A stretch of 64,000 nucleotides of DNA from Dichotomocladium elegans (lineage: Eukaryota > Mucoromycota > Mucoromycetes > Mucorales > Lichtheimiaceae): NCBI GenBank assembly GCA_025716815.1, contig JAIXMN010000015.1, positions 1 through 64,000 of the forward strand. Reading direction: 5' to 3'. Positions 31,321 through 42,071 of the stretch are shown piece by piece (position 1 is the first letter of the stretch; every line of letters starts with the position of its first letter). The notes under the pieces were generated by a model. It was given only the letters and a program-made list of their open reading frames with translations, did no database searches and had not been told where the DNA came from. Both the position numbers and the translations under genes were made by a program.

Positions 31321-31594
31321 GCAACAGCAGCAGCAGCAACAGCAACAGCAGCAAGAACAGCGACAGCGCCGGCAACAACTGTCGCTGCTGTCTCGGTCGC
31401 AGAGCGTAGCGCTTAACTCCCTACCCCTTCCCTTGACGCCTGCCTTGTCAAACCGGTCATCTTCCTTGTCTTCCACAACGTCTGTCTCTGCCGCGCTTAC
31501 AGGAGCAGCAGCAGCAGCAGCAGCAGCAGCGGTTGAGATGAACTTTTTCCCAATGGCAGACCTTTCTTCACCGACTTACTCGTCTTTGTATTAA
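30409..31594 (+). CDS. C2H2 zinc-finger transcription factor with polyGln and polyAla tracts
   Basis: Exons 30409-30469, 30639-30760, 30869-31594; 302 aa. Start MNTILSTTQAIAPQDF. After an aromatic N-terminal region (MDYYVPFEYPW, ESYYYYHETT) there are about four C2H2 fingers: CRWIHCHYRA..LTVHIRDDH, CLWAGCPRNRKPF..HMRTH, CTVQGCAKRFSRPDSLSTHI and CAVPGCGKAYFHSRSLRKHT. The C-x4-C spacing and TGERPF linker resemble GLI/Zic-like or Zap1-type fingers, so sequence-specific DNA binding in the nucleus is likely. A run of about 24 Gln (mixed CAG/CAA) follows directly, then a Ser-rich part and a 9-Ala run. The antisense polyCys ORF is a shadow. Target genes are unknown. Confidence 0.9.
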
Positions 31595-31806
31595 ATAGCC
31601 ATCATCCCTATGGAAGTCTACATGCGCAGATCAGGTTATTCCCGTTTTCTTTCTTTACAATGTCTTTCTTTTTTCCCTTGCTATTAACAGTCTCACCCGC
31701 ACACTTCCTATCAGTCTCTTTCCCCCCCTTTTTTGCTACTTTCGAGTTTATGACATATTCACACATATCCGCGCATCTTGGTTCATTTAGCACACGTCAT
31801 TGCAAT

Positions 31807-31837
<31 letters not shown>

Positions 31838-32997
31838 AGAAACTTCTTTTTTTTTGTATGTATACTTTTTTTTTATCCTGAAATCTTTGGTTTGCAACAC
31901 ATGTCAATAAACAGATTTGTCTTTAGAATGATATCATGCCCAATCACGCCCTCATTAGAGTACAGGTGCTATCGTATCTAATACATTTGTTCCTCCGTAC
32001 GATGCCGTCGCCGCGGAGTGTAGAGAGGTTGGGGAGAAGCCTAAGCAAGGGGTCATATGAATGACCATGTTTGTCCTCACCTGTTTTTCTTCTTTGTTTC
32101 TGCAACATTTCGTTCCGCCCCAAAAGAACCAGGAAAATAAAAACAAATGGAGGTAGTTCATACACTCCAAATAAAAAGATGCAAGGAATCCTTTTATTGG
32201 GCTTACAAGAGAAAGGTAAACGCAATAGTCAAGGGTTGTTGACAATGCTTCCAAAAGAGGCAATCCATCGTTGCGATGGCCCCCATCTAAGGCTTCATCA
32301 AAAACAGAAGGTCAAAGATGTTATCGCGGAGAAGCGCTCGCGTAGATAAGGGGGTAGGGGTTCTAGAATTAGGTCATCAATACAAAACGATTTTGTTTTA
32401 CGCGTTGCTGCAAATCGTTTGAGTTCCATCCGCACCCGTAAGATTTGATATTCCTGTTGAAATTTAGGCACGGAGAGGCCGGCGACAAAAGGGTACTAAG
32501 TTACCTCCCCCCACCCACCAGACGACTTATCACAGTTGATTGGAAGTTTTATTGTATACCCAATCCAAGCAAGTCCCCCCTCTGTTTCTTATGTCACATG
32601 GGGCGGGGCTCGCTCGTCTTTTGGATGAATTGTGCGCAAACCCCAGTCAGGGAACCTTGCTCTTCTTATATATAGAACCCCCACCACCACTTCCAAGTTT
32701 CTTCTTGTGATTGTCCGCATCTATTTCCACATGGAATTCACGTCTTATTTTCTCTGTACGCTTTATCGATGCTATGGAGCAATGTTCCTTTTAGTTTCTA
32801 CACAATCAGATGCAAGGAAAAGGGAATGCAAATATGTGTGTGTGGGATATGCGATGATGATGTATCATATGCCATGGTGTCATGTTAGGAAATGGCGGGT
32901 GCCTTGAAGGGCTTGCATTTCCACTATTCTCTTTGCTCTTCACGCAACTTTTGTCCCAAAGAAGCGCGGCGGCGAGAGTCTAAGGGCGACAAGTGTT
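31595..32997. other. Convergent intergenic region, no gene seen
   Basis: 1.4 kb between the C2H2 gene (+) and the RGS gene (-) 3' ends. It contains the (AC)n tract at 31809-31837 and several short ORFs without recognisable domains. Confidence 0.5.
31809..31837. repeat. (AC)14 microsatellite
   Basis: An uninterrupted AC dinucleotide run downstream of the C2H2 polyQ gene. Confidence 0.9.
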
Positions 32998-34299
32998 TTA
33001 CTGTTTACGCCTCGAACAAAGGAAATCAAAAGATGTTACGGCACGGCTATGCTCTTGCGTTCTCGAAGGCTCGTAGGACGAGGAGTATTCAATCTGCACG
33101 TCGAGCTTCGTCCGGCAGAATGCTTGGATCATGGACCGAGTAAGCTCATGGCGGCGACGGGAGCTCTGATGGCTCGCGGACAGCAAAGCGGCCTGGTCCG
33201 TGTGTGGATTCGTGTAAATGATCGCATACTGCTGTTCAAGGTACTGTAGAAGCAGCTGTGGAGCGGCCCGGCGGGAGGTCTCGTCGTAATGCGTTGTCAA
33301 TTCCCCTTGAAAACATCAAGAAACACACGCACGCACGCACGCGGATATTAGGCATTGCTCCACCTTCCCCTTTGTCCTGTTGTCCCATTGCAAAAAAAAA
33401 AGAATAGAAAACAATACCACAATCATGAACCATCAGATCGAATATATCCGCCCGGAGAAACCTCTTGTAACTCGATTCGAGGAGGTCGTATACCGCGCGT
33501 TTGGCTACAGCAAAACATCCCTGCATCTGCTTGTTACGAAGGGCGTCGATGACCGTCCGTCGAACCTTGTCATCGACATTCACCTCGAACTGGCTGTCAT
33601 GGTCCAGGTACATGGTGCAAATGTGTTGGGCCGTCGCAAACTGTTGCACGACAGACGCGTAGTCGAATGCTTCGTACTGCTCTATCTCGATAAAAAAGAA
33701 CTTGCGAGTACATGAGCAATCAAGGAATTTTTTTTTGTTTGTTTGTTTGTTGGTTCGGCCGGAACACACCATGGATAGCTTACTAAGTTCTCGCTGGAGT
33801 ATTCTTTAAGAAGATGATATAGAAAGTAACACAACGGAGTCTTGCTCTGGAGCATCGCCTTCAGACCCTCCTTCCGAATTTCTTTGATACAAGTATCATG
33901 AGGGGCCTGGGCACCAAAAAAGCGATCGAGTTTTTGGGAAGATTTGGCGGTCCTGTCCTTGTACGACGCGTGTGCTTCAAAACCGAGTGGTGGCGAATGA
34001 AGCAGTAACTGCAACTGGTCACGATCAACGGCGGCTGCTTGGTTCCTGGCAAGAATCACAGAGGTGCTGAGATCATCATGGAAATAGCTCGACGATGTCC
34101 TATCGGATAGCATCGCAAGTGTCCACGGCGTCTTGCCAGAACACTGGCTGTCGAACGTCACAGGCGGCGGAAGTGATATTCGCCTGGGTTTCGCGATGGA
34201 TTTTTGCGTTTTGACAGGCAGGTCGGTATCGGTCGGTGCAGGTATGGATAGGTCAGTATCAGAGGGATGTTGTAGCAGTGCGGAAGAAGCTGTTGCCAT
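32998..34299 (-). CDS. RGS-domain protein (regulator of G-protein signalling)
   Basis: Exons (minus): 33784-34299, 33418-33700, 32998-33305; 368 aa. Start MATASSALLQHPSD at 34299. The N-terminal 120 residues are Ser/Pro/Thr-rich with no clear domain. The RGS box begins LDRFFGAQAP and continues GLKAMLQSKTPLCYFLYHLL, EYSSENLFFFIEIEQYEAF, CTMYLDHDSQFEVNVDD, RRTVIDAL and AVYDLLESSYKRFLRADIF; these are the conserved helices of RGS proteins, which speed GTP hydrolysis by G-alpha subunits. Both introns fall within or just after the box. There is no DEP domain, unlike FlbA/Sst2, so it is closer in layout to short RGS proteins. The C-terminal extension is unrecognised. Confidence 0.9.
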
Positions 34300-35382
34300 G
34301 GCTGAGGTTAAGAGAAAACGTGTTTGAAAAGAGTGAAAGAAGGTTCAGATTGGTTCTTCTAAAGGGGAGAAAAAGGGCCATCGTCCTTTATCCGGAACTG
34401 GGCGAATTCTGTTCCTCGTTGCCCATCGGAACACGCCGCCCGTGTTCTCCGCTCTTTGATCCGGTTCGAGAATGAAACAATGATGAAAAAAGGAAAAAGA
34501 TCTTTGGGGCAGACCTCGTCGACATTAGTTTTTGATATAAATTGCATTGGTTATGTTTGAACTTCTTTTGTGCCGCCCACCCGGAGAAGTTCTCTCAGAA
34601 ACCTAGCAGAGCTCTCTCCCAAAAAGCCCTGTACCCGCCCAATCGAATGGGTGCAGGATACAAGCGTAAATATTCGTCTGTGCGTAGATGCGATCGCCGA
34701 TCTTCAAATGATTGGGTCATGCGAAATCGCAGTTAAAAGTATTTACTTTCCAAAACAAACATTTTTTTGTAGCCATCCTCCCCGCCCAAGGTCATTGGTA
34801 ATTCTTTTTCAACGTCACGTGATATCTTTTGTTTTGTACACATCCGCCTGGTTATGGAGGGAGGGCCTAATTTGACACGAACACTAATCTGTCGTGCGGA
34901 TGTTAACCTTTGCAGCATAAAGAGTTTACGATATTAGAATGCGATGGGTAGCATTTATCGCGTCTTGAATGTCGCCAGATGCATCTGCATGGGCTTTTAC
35001 AGAAATCCTAGTTTTCGTCGTTCTCCTGCACAGTTTCGACATAGATCTTGGTACACAGTGCAAATTCAATAAAATATATTGGCTCGAAAGTAGCCAATGC
35101 TTTTGTCATATGCTGTGAATATGGTAATTCAAAAAAAATAGAGGAGGGAGAGCAGGAGTAGTTCCTGGTGGACGGGGAAGCACGGTTCCCTTTCTCCCTC
35201 TCCCCTCTCTCTCTCTCTCTCTCTCTCTCGCGTCTAAAAGTGTACTTCAATGTGACACTTGAATCCGTCGACGCGATGAAACAGAACAAAAATGTAGAGG
35301 TATGTAGGTGCCATTGGATTCAAGATCCCGCCCTTTTTTCATATAAAAACAACAATCCTTTTACACTCCACATCCATCTCAG
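34300..35382. promoter_or_regulatory. Shared upstream region of RGS and SUMO-protease genes
   Basis: 1.08 kb between divergent start codons. A (CT)n tract lies at about 35206-35229, and a CACGTGAT E-box-like site near 34815. No gene or RNA is supported. Confidence 0.4.
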
Positions 35383-37854
35383 ATGCGTAACACGCAGAGT
35401 AAAGCTCCGTCTTCGTCACTTTTGTCTTCGTTAAAAACAAGTCGATCTCCCGGAATACCGATCTCTATTCCAATGGCAAGTTATCAGCCATTAAAGGCAT
35501 TGATGCAATGCTGTTATCAAATGTAGGTTTCTAATTCCAGTGACATTGCAAATTTGCAGAATGATCCACGCTCAGGGAGAATCATACGCTCTGATCAAGT
35601 GAGAATGAATCAGACCAGTAATCTTCTTGGTGTCAAACGAGAGAGTGAGTGCCGAGCTTGTGGGAAACAGAATAGCCGAGGTTGCTGACAACGAACTCTT
35701 TTGTTTTGGTCGTAAAAGGTCGGGTTGCAAGAATGAAAAACAAGGAACTTAGTTCACAACCAACGTCTGATAGTGTACTATCCGAATCGAAGTCTGCGGC
35801 ACGGTCAAGGACGAGGAAATGGATAAGCCAGGAAATAACCGCTTCAGGCAACAACAGCACCGGCAGCGCCAGCAACAGAACCAGCACCAGTACGAGCACA
35901 AGCATGGCGAATCATATGTTCGATCTCACAGATGGGGACCGTAAAACCTATGTTAGAAAGCCAAAGCGACTTAAAATGCATTCTTCTCAGGAGGAAAATC
36001 CCGGCATTGTCCTCGAGGACAGCGATGAGGAGGTGAAGCTTGTACGCGGCGTGTTCAACCGTACCAGTGGGCGTCGAGGCTTCTGCATTACTTCTTCTCC
36101 GGAAGAAAAAAAGAAACAAAAGGCAACTGCACGGTCGTCCTCAGCATCATCCTCCCATACAGACGACAACATCATAGACAAGGCCATTGCAGTTATCGGC
36201 AAGAGCTTCCCACATGAAAATACCTTGGCAAATGGCGGATTCAGCTTAAAAACAAGTAACAAGGCGAAAACTGTACCAGATCTGATCGGCGTTCCAGAGG
36301 AGGGCTCGGACAACGATGAGATGAGGCTGTCCAAAAGGCCGAAAAAAAGCGTCAGGGAAGAAAAGTGTACGGCGACGGCTGCTGCTGCTGCTACGGCTGC
36401 TGCTTTCCAGGAAATTGATGCATTCACCAATGCGATCCTCGCAGAAAAATCGAGAGCAACAAATGTACATGAAGGGCGCAACCAGAATGGGACACCGGCG
36501 GCACCCCAAAGAACCAACATGTCATTATCAAAGCAACGGACTCAGCGGCTTGCCAAAAGCGCTTCCTTTAGCCGGCCATCATCACCGCCTCATTCGGGAA
36601 TAACATCAAGTCCAGTCAAGACCAAGCCCACCCAGAGACCTGTACCCATTGCAGTGCCTACCCGCTTCTCTGCGCGTCTAAGCTCCAAAGCAGAGAAGGA
36701 TGAACCGATTTGTATCGACCTGGACAACGAGGAACCTTTCCAGGTGGAAAAATACAACGAGCCGTACGTGGTCGTCTTGGTTCCGCTGGATGGAATAGAA
36801 TACTCATTTTATTTGTACGGTAGTGTCTGTTCTTATCCTTCCGAAGGTGCAGGCGGTATTCGAATCTTCAAAAGCGATATCGAAAGATTAGAGGGAAATG
36901 AATTCTTGAACGATACTCTGATAGAATTCTATCTGAGATGGTAAGGAAAATATGACGACTTTTGGTGTTTGAGATGATTAACGGGGAGGCTTCGATCAAG
37001 GCTGCTTGACCATTCATGCAACGGACATGAGATCTATGTATTTAATTCTTTCTTTTACGAACGGCTTTCAAACTCAACAAGGTATGGAGGATGAAAGTGT
37101 GGTTGTGCACATGGAGATAACAAGGTGGGTGATACAGCAACGATCCTTACGAAGCGGTTCGACGATGGGCCGCAAAGGCAGATATTTTCGAGAAAAGGTT
37201 TATCTTTATACCTGTCAATGAAAGGTAATGGAGAAAACAAAGAAGACAGTAACATGTTTTTTATACGTGTGGTAGTTTCCACTGGTTCTTAATAGTTGTC
37301 ACTAATCCTGGATCATGCCTGCATGATGTATCTGGTGATGAGTAAGTTCGTCAAGAGTGGAAGCGGTTCATGCACTGAGGTTGTTATACTGTTAGTCCTC
37401 GGATATTCATTCTGGACTCGTTGGGAATCAAGCGCACTCGGTTTGGCAAAACAATCCAAAAGTATCTAAAGTCCGCAGCAAAGGACAGGCGCAATATAGA
37501 CGAAAGCGACTTTCGGCTGCCGAGGATTTATCATGCAAATGTAAGATACCAGGAGCACGGATAATCCATGTTCCCTGACCAAGCTTCTCTTGTAAAAAGG
37601 TTCCTATTCAAGGCAATGCTTTTGATTGCGGTGTCTATCTACTTCATTTCGCCCAGATTTGCATGGCGGATCCCGACCGTTTTGAACAATTGTTGCTTGT
37701 ATGTTAACCCGATTATTTCCTTTTCAGACTAGATTAACCCTATCTTCTAAAATAGGCCAATCACCTTGACAATAGCGCGTGGCGTGCCAATGCTGTTCAA
37801 GGGTTACGCTCGACAATCGCAAAAACGATTCACGACATCGAAAATAAGCAATAG
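35383..37854 (+). CDS. ULP2: SUMO-specific cysteine protease, Ulp2/SENP6-7 type (family C48)
   Basis: Exons 35383-35522, 35541-35644, 35719-36940, 37001-37081, 37138-37224, 37276-37341, 37396-37540, 37600-37698, 37756-37854; 680 aa with every junction in frame. The first 400 residues are Ser/Lys-rich and probably disordered, ending in a compact part (PYVVVLVPLDGIEYSFYLYG). The protease then runs: LEGNEFLNDTLIEFYLRW, VFNSFFYERLSNST, DPYEAVRRW, FIFIPVNESFHWFLIVV (catalytic His), FILDSLG (catalytic Asp) and QGNAFDCGVYLLHF (catalytic Cys). The YEAVRRWAAKADIF segment and the loop after the Asp are typical of Ulp2/SENP6-7, which trim poly-SUMO chains in the nucleus. The 18-bp gap between exons 1 and 2 is shorter than usual for an intron, so that junction is the weakest point. 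Confidence 0.88.
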
Positions 37855-38017
37855 CAAAATGTACATACCTACTTCTCTCTTCTGCGCTGAGCAATCGAGT
37901 ATATTCGTCATCATCTGTAAAGATACCTCCGCAAATATCTAAACCAGTCGCAATATATATATATTTATATATATGTGTGTGTGTGTATGTGTATATATAT
38001 TGGCATCAACTAAAGTA

Positions 38018-38367
38018 TCACAGTATCTCTGGACTGATGTAATCGGGTAGAGCAGACGCTGCAAGGGGAGATGGGGTGGTAGGTCTGGGAGTCAAGACGA
38101 TCCTTTTGTTCAGAATAAGGAAATTGGACAAGGCGAACGTGTTGTGCCGCAAGGCAGCGGCGGATGCCTGGGCCCTCCTCATTTGAGAGTAAGCAGCACA
38201 CTTTTTTTTGGCCCTGTCACCCGAAGGTTGCACTTGTTGCAAAAGCGACCGGGCCAAGAAACAAAAGGCTTTCTGCTTAAGAGGGGACAGCGGTAAGGAG
38301 CGAGAGCAAGGATGGTGCGACAATCCCGTACCAGATCGGCACTAGCGTTATCTGCGTTGCCCCGCAT
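38018..38367 (-). CDS. Possible small unrecognised protein
   Basis: Proposed exons (minus): 38332-38367 and 38018-38275, joined over a 56-bp intron (donor CTG|GTACGG, acceptor TTAAG|CAG); 97 aa starting MRGNADNASADLQKAF. The second exon is long, Ala/Gln/Arg-rich and probably helical (SLLQQVQPSGDRAKKK, QMRRAQASAAALRHN), ending DYISPEIL. It is far less repetitive than the flanking microsatellites. I do not recognise the family, and the splice is only one possible reading; an unspliced ORF from a non-ATG codon at 38323 is also open. Confidence 0.4.
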
Positions 38368-38456
38368 TCTTTTTGGGTCCAAACATTCCCACGGCGCATA
38401 TGCTGCGCTCGGAAGTTCTAGAAGTAGAGCTGGTCAATGCCAACCCGGCACTTGGA

Positions 38457-38474
38457 TGTGTGTGTGTGTGTGTA
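38457..38474. repeat. (TG)n microsatellite
   Basis: About nine TG units. Confidence 0.8.
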
Positions 38475-38970
38475 TCCGTGGGCTTGTTTCGTTGATGTTC
38501 GTCAGGTCGGCTAAAATAGTAGGCAGAGGGGAGTGCAGAGACAAGGCGGCGAGTTGGTGACACCTAGATAAGGTTAGGCGTCGCTCCCATTTGTCATCGT
38601 TCACACTCTCAAAAGCGGTTACACTATGCAATTGGATAGGGTAGTCTTTATTACAAACTGCTCTTCGTCCCCCAAAACAGAAAGCGAGGAGACAAGGATG
38701 GCATCAGTGCGGTGTACATGGGGCCTCTTGGGTTTAACCTTCATAGCGGGCGACGTTGGGCTATATTATGTCTTGAAAGGATGGACAGGCTTTGACATGC
38801 CGGGGACGGGCCTAACGGATAACGTGGGTAATAAGATTTAGTGCACGGCATCCGATTGGACACCGCTGACAAATGTCGGGAATTTTGTCTCATTTCATAT
38901 AAAGCATGAACAAGCGCGTATGCCTGGTCAAAACCTCATTTTCTTTCTCTCCCCCTTTCATCACAAGCCA

Positions 38971-40480
38971 ATGTCGTCCTCTGCAAAATACGTTGATTTC
39001 GCAAAGCAGCACATCGCCCATGGTATCGGTCGCAGCACCGAACTGGTCATTGAGCGTGGCCAGGGCACCTACGTCTGGGATGTGGACGGCAAGAAATACC
39101 TTGATCTGACCACCGGCATCGGTGTCACTTCGACTGGTAAAGGCGCTTTTCCTTTCTGGCCTCGCTTATGGGAGCGAAGGACTCATGCAAATGAAAATAC
39201 GTATAGGTCACTGTCATCCCAAGGTTGTCAAGGCTGTTCAGAAGCAGGCCGCGAATCTCTCGCACGGACAGGTCAACCTCTGCTTCCACAAGCCCATGCT
39301 CGAGTTGATTGAACAGCTCAAGCCCAAGATGCCTGCTCCGGAGCTCGACACCTTCTTCTTCTGGAACTCTGGATCGGAAGCTGTTGAGGCCTCCATCAAG
39401 CTTGCCCGCCACGCTACCAAGCGTCAGAACATCATCGTCTTCCAGGGCTCGTACCACGGTCGCACCTTTGGCGCCATGGCTTTGACCACCAGCAAAACAG
39501 TCTACAGCGCCGGTTTTGGCCCGGTTATGCCCGGTGTACATGTCGCCCCCTTCCCCTACTACCAACAGTGGGCTGCTCATCGCGCCGATCCTTCCAGATT
39601 TGATGCCGAGTGGTGCGCACAAGAGTCTCTTCGTCAGGTTGAGATCCTCCTCAAGCAACGCTCTGCTCCCGAAGACACCGCTGCTATGTTGATTGAGCCC
39701 GTCCAGGGCGAGGGTGGCTATGTTGCCCCTCCTAAGAGTAAGTTGAATGAATAAGAGGTGGGAACGCGGGCGAGGCGAGGCGAGGCGAGGCGTGGCGTGG
39801 GAAAGGCTGGGAGATGGGTCCGATGGATGAAGGCTTACCCCAGAGCAAAACCCCGTGGTATAGGTTTCCTCCAGGGCCTTCGCAAGATCTGCGACAAGCA
39901 CGGTATCCTGTTGATCTGCGACGAGGTCCAGTCCGGATTTGGCCGCACGGGCAAGATGTTTGCCGTTGAGCACTACGATGTTGTTCCTGATATTTTGATT
40001 ATGGCCAAGGGCATTGCATCAGGCTATCCCATCTCCGCGATTGTCTCGCGCAAGGAGTTGATGGACAGACAACCTGCTGGATCCATGGGCGGTACCTACG
40101 CCGGTAACGCAATTGCCTGCGCTGCCGCCAAGGCCACCCTCGACATCTTTGAGGAGGAGAAGGTCCTCGAGAACTGCAATGCGCGCTCCAAGCAGTTCTT
40201 TGAAGCCTTCCGCACCAAGATTCCCGACATGCTTCCCAAGAATGTCACGGTCGATGTCCGCGGTCTCGGTCTTATGATTGGTATCGAGTTCTTTGGTGTC
40301 CCTGCTGGCTTTGCCGGCAAGGTTACTGCCGAGGCCCTCAAGCGCGACACGATCCTCTTGACTACCTCCATCTACGAAACCCTGCGCTTGATTCCCCCGC
40401 TCAATATTACCAAGGAGGAGACGGACCTTGCCATTGAGCGCGTCTTGGCCAGTATCCAGGCTGCTGTCAAGGGCTTGTAA
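38971..40480 (+). CDS. gabT: Class III PLP aminotransferase, GabT-like (4-aminobutyrate transaminase)
   Basis: Exons 38971-39136, 39207-39737, 39864-40480; 437 aa. Start MSSSAKYVDFAKQHI. Motifs: [85 protein letters not shown] with the cofactor Asp, and MAKGIASGYP with the Schiff-base Lys; GTYAGNAIACAA closes the site. GABA transaminase moves the amino group of 4-aminobutyrate to 2-oxoglutarate, giving succinate semialdehyde. The [16 protein letters not shown] start resembles bacterial GabT more than the mitochondrial Uga1 type, and no targeting peptide is obvious, so a cytosolic role is likely. The substrate could also be another omega-amino acid. Codons are strongly C/G-ending, suggesting high expression. 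Confidence 0.9.
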
Positions 40481-41154
40481 AAGAGAGATAGAAAGTGTGT
40501 GCTCGCCATCATCGTCAATTTTTTTTCCCTCTTTTCTTTTTGTATATCTAGATTTTTCCTTGCTTTCATGTATATTTTGCTTCCTTCAAACAAACAAACA
40601 AACAGACAGACAAAAAGTATGATTATAGCTCATGTGCTGCACCCTGATTTGTCTTTTCTCTCTTCCTTACCCTTATAAAAAGGAAGCATGAGACGCGAGT
40701 TACCACCATTGGTTCGTTTTTGTCAAAGAATCTCCAGTTCTTTCTGCGCAATGTACGCTTCGGTTGATATCTCTCGCACAGCTAGTCATTTGGGAACATG
40801 CTTTCGTGATGTTCGTATAAACGATGCATAGGCCGTTTTCTGTCGATTCGCACCCCGCGGACCACCTATATTTTTTTGGTTGGGGTGGTGGGAGCAGGGA
40901 TTTTTGGGAGGGCAGTCACGGAGTGCTGTGCCACACCGTTGCCATGGCAACGGCGGCGTTTCTGATACAGGACTAATTGTTTCCGATCCGATTTGAGTCA
41001 AGGAGTTTATTTTGGGGGGGGTGTTCCGACCAAGACAAGGAAAAAGTATAAAAAAGTCAAAGCCCATATGACTCCTGTCGGCCCTGTCCATCTCTCTCTC
41101 TCTCTTTCTTTTTTTCTTTAGCTTTTCTGTACTTGATTAACGCAACGCATAACC
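40481..41154 (+). other. Intergenic region before the C2H2 gene at 41155
   Basis: 674 bp holding the GabT-like 3' flank, the X-box palindrome at 40936-40953, a G-run near 41013-41021 and a (TC)n tract just before the C2H2 start codon. Confidence 0.5.
40936..40953. promoter_or_regulatory. Perfect 18-bp palindrome containing an RFX X-box
   Basis: CCGTTGCCATGGCAACGG is perfectly palindromic and includes GTTGCCATGGCAAC, the consensus two-half-site X-box bound by RFX-family factors (Crt1/Rfx1 in yeast). It lies about 200 bp upstream of the C2H2 gene at 41155. Binding is inferred from sequence only. Confidence 0.6.
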
Positions 41155-41904
41155 ATGTTCGCATCAACACCCTCTGCACCCAACGAGGAGTCTTATCTTA
41201 CGCTCTCGCACCTGAGTCAGATCCTGTCGCACAACGCATTGTTCTGGCCCCTTTCCCCCGAGCTCTTTGATCCAGTTGACGAGTTTGACGGTGATCCTTC
41301 GCGGCTCATTGTACCGCCTCCGTCCCTCACATATGACAGCAGTGATGACGACGACGAATACGACTGTGCAAAGACACCTTCCCCGGTGATGCTGACCGAA
41401 GAAGACATGGTTCTCTGTGAAGAACAAGGCGCTGGCCCCAATAATCCATGCCCGCAACCGTATTATATGGATGTTTCCGTCGGGAAATCGAAAACGATCT
41501 TCCGACGATCATCAACAGAAGAGGACGAGAACGAGAACAATGACATGGGCTGCATCGAGTGGCACACCAAAGAAGAAGAGGATCCAGATCGGCTCGGCCA
41601 GACTCCAAGGAGAAGGAAGAGGAGGCGAGTAAAGGAACCAAGACAATATGAGTGTCGCATCTGCCACGCCACATTCAATCGATCGTATAATCTAAAGACG
41701 CACCAGTTGACTCACAATAAGAAGCGGATCAAGCGGTTCGAGTGTCCGCTCTGCCACAAGGGCTTCGACCGCAAACACGATCAACAGCGCCACATCGCGG
41801 CAATGCACTCTGGAAAGACCAACAAGCTTGTCTGCTACGCCTGCAACGCTCAATTTAGACGCAGAGACGCTATGGTGAAGCATCTTGCGACTGACCATTC
41901 ATAA
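41155..41904 (+). CDS. C2H2 zinc-finger protein with three C-terminal fingers
   Basis: Single-exon, 249 aa. The N-terminal half is acidic with Ser/Pro clusters (SSDDDDEYD, EEDENENND) and could be an activation domain. A basic stretch (RRRKRRRVK) that looks like a nuclear localisation signal precedes three fingers: YECRICHATFNRSYNLKTHQ, FECPLCHKGFDRKHDQQRHI and VCYACNAQFRRRDAMVKHLA. The CHKGFDRKHDxxRH finger is common in fungal stress-related factors such as Crz1-like proteins, but the layout does not settle the orthologue. An X-box palindrome lies in its promoter. An antisense ORF of similar length is a shadow. Confidence 0.9.
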   Translation: MFASTPSAPNEESYLTLSHLSQILSHNALFWPLSPELFDPVDEFDGDPSRLIVPPPSLTYDSSDDDDEYDCAKTPSPVMLTEEDMVLCEEQGAGPNNPCPQPYYMDVSVGKSKTIFRRSSTEEDENENNDMGCIEWHTKEEEDPDRLGQTPRRRKRRRVKEPRQYECRICHATFNRSYNLKTHQLTHNKKRIKRFECPLCHKGFDRKHDQQRHIAAMHSGKTNKLVCYACNAQFRRRDAMVKHLATDHS

Positions 41905-42071
41905 AAAAAAAAACACACATCTTTACCCTGTCCTTATTGTTACCATGCATCCAACCCTATTCCTTCATCCCAAAAATTTGTACATAACATATGCAACTCG
42001 CACCTCAATCTTCGTGTGTCATACTACATAAGCTAAATAATATTAAAAAAGGTGGCTGTCTGTCTCTTTGG

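Larger units (their letters stand above)
37855..38970. other. Intergenic region with microsatellites and one possible small gene
   Basis: The stretch holds AT and TG dinucleotide runs (about 37950-38000 and 38457-38474) and the possible gene at 38018-38367. A plus-strand ORF at about 38698-38841 has no family resemblance. The last 100 bp are the GabT-like gene's upstream region. Confidence 0.45.

Noticed and set aside
31270..31476. Cys-repeat ORF on the minus strand
   Set aside because: It is the antisense reading of the CAG/CAA polyQ tract.
34440..34490. Possible tRNA B-box (GGTTCGAGAA)
   Set aside because: No matching A-box or cloverleaf stems could be formed around it.
35987..36520. 177-codon minus-strand ORF
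   Set aside because: Antisense to the SUMO protease exon; low-complexity Ser/Ala composition.
38698..38841. Small plus-strand protein with a hydrophobic stretch
   Set aside because: No family resemblance, no splice or conservation support, next to repeats.
39125..39973. 282-codon minus-strand ORF
   Set aside because: Antisense of the GabT-like gene, caused by its biased codon use.
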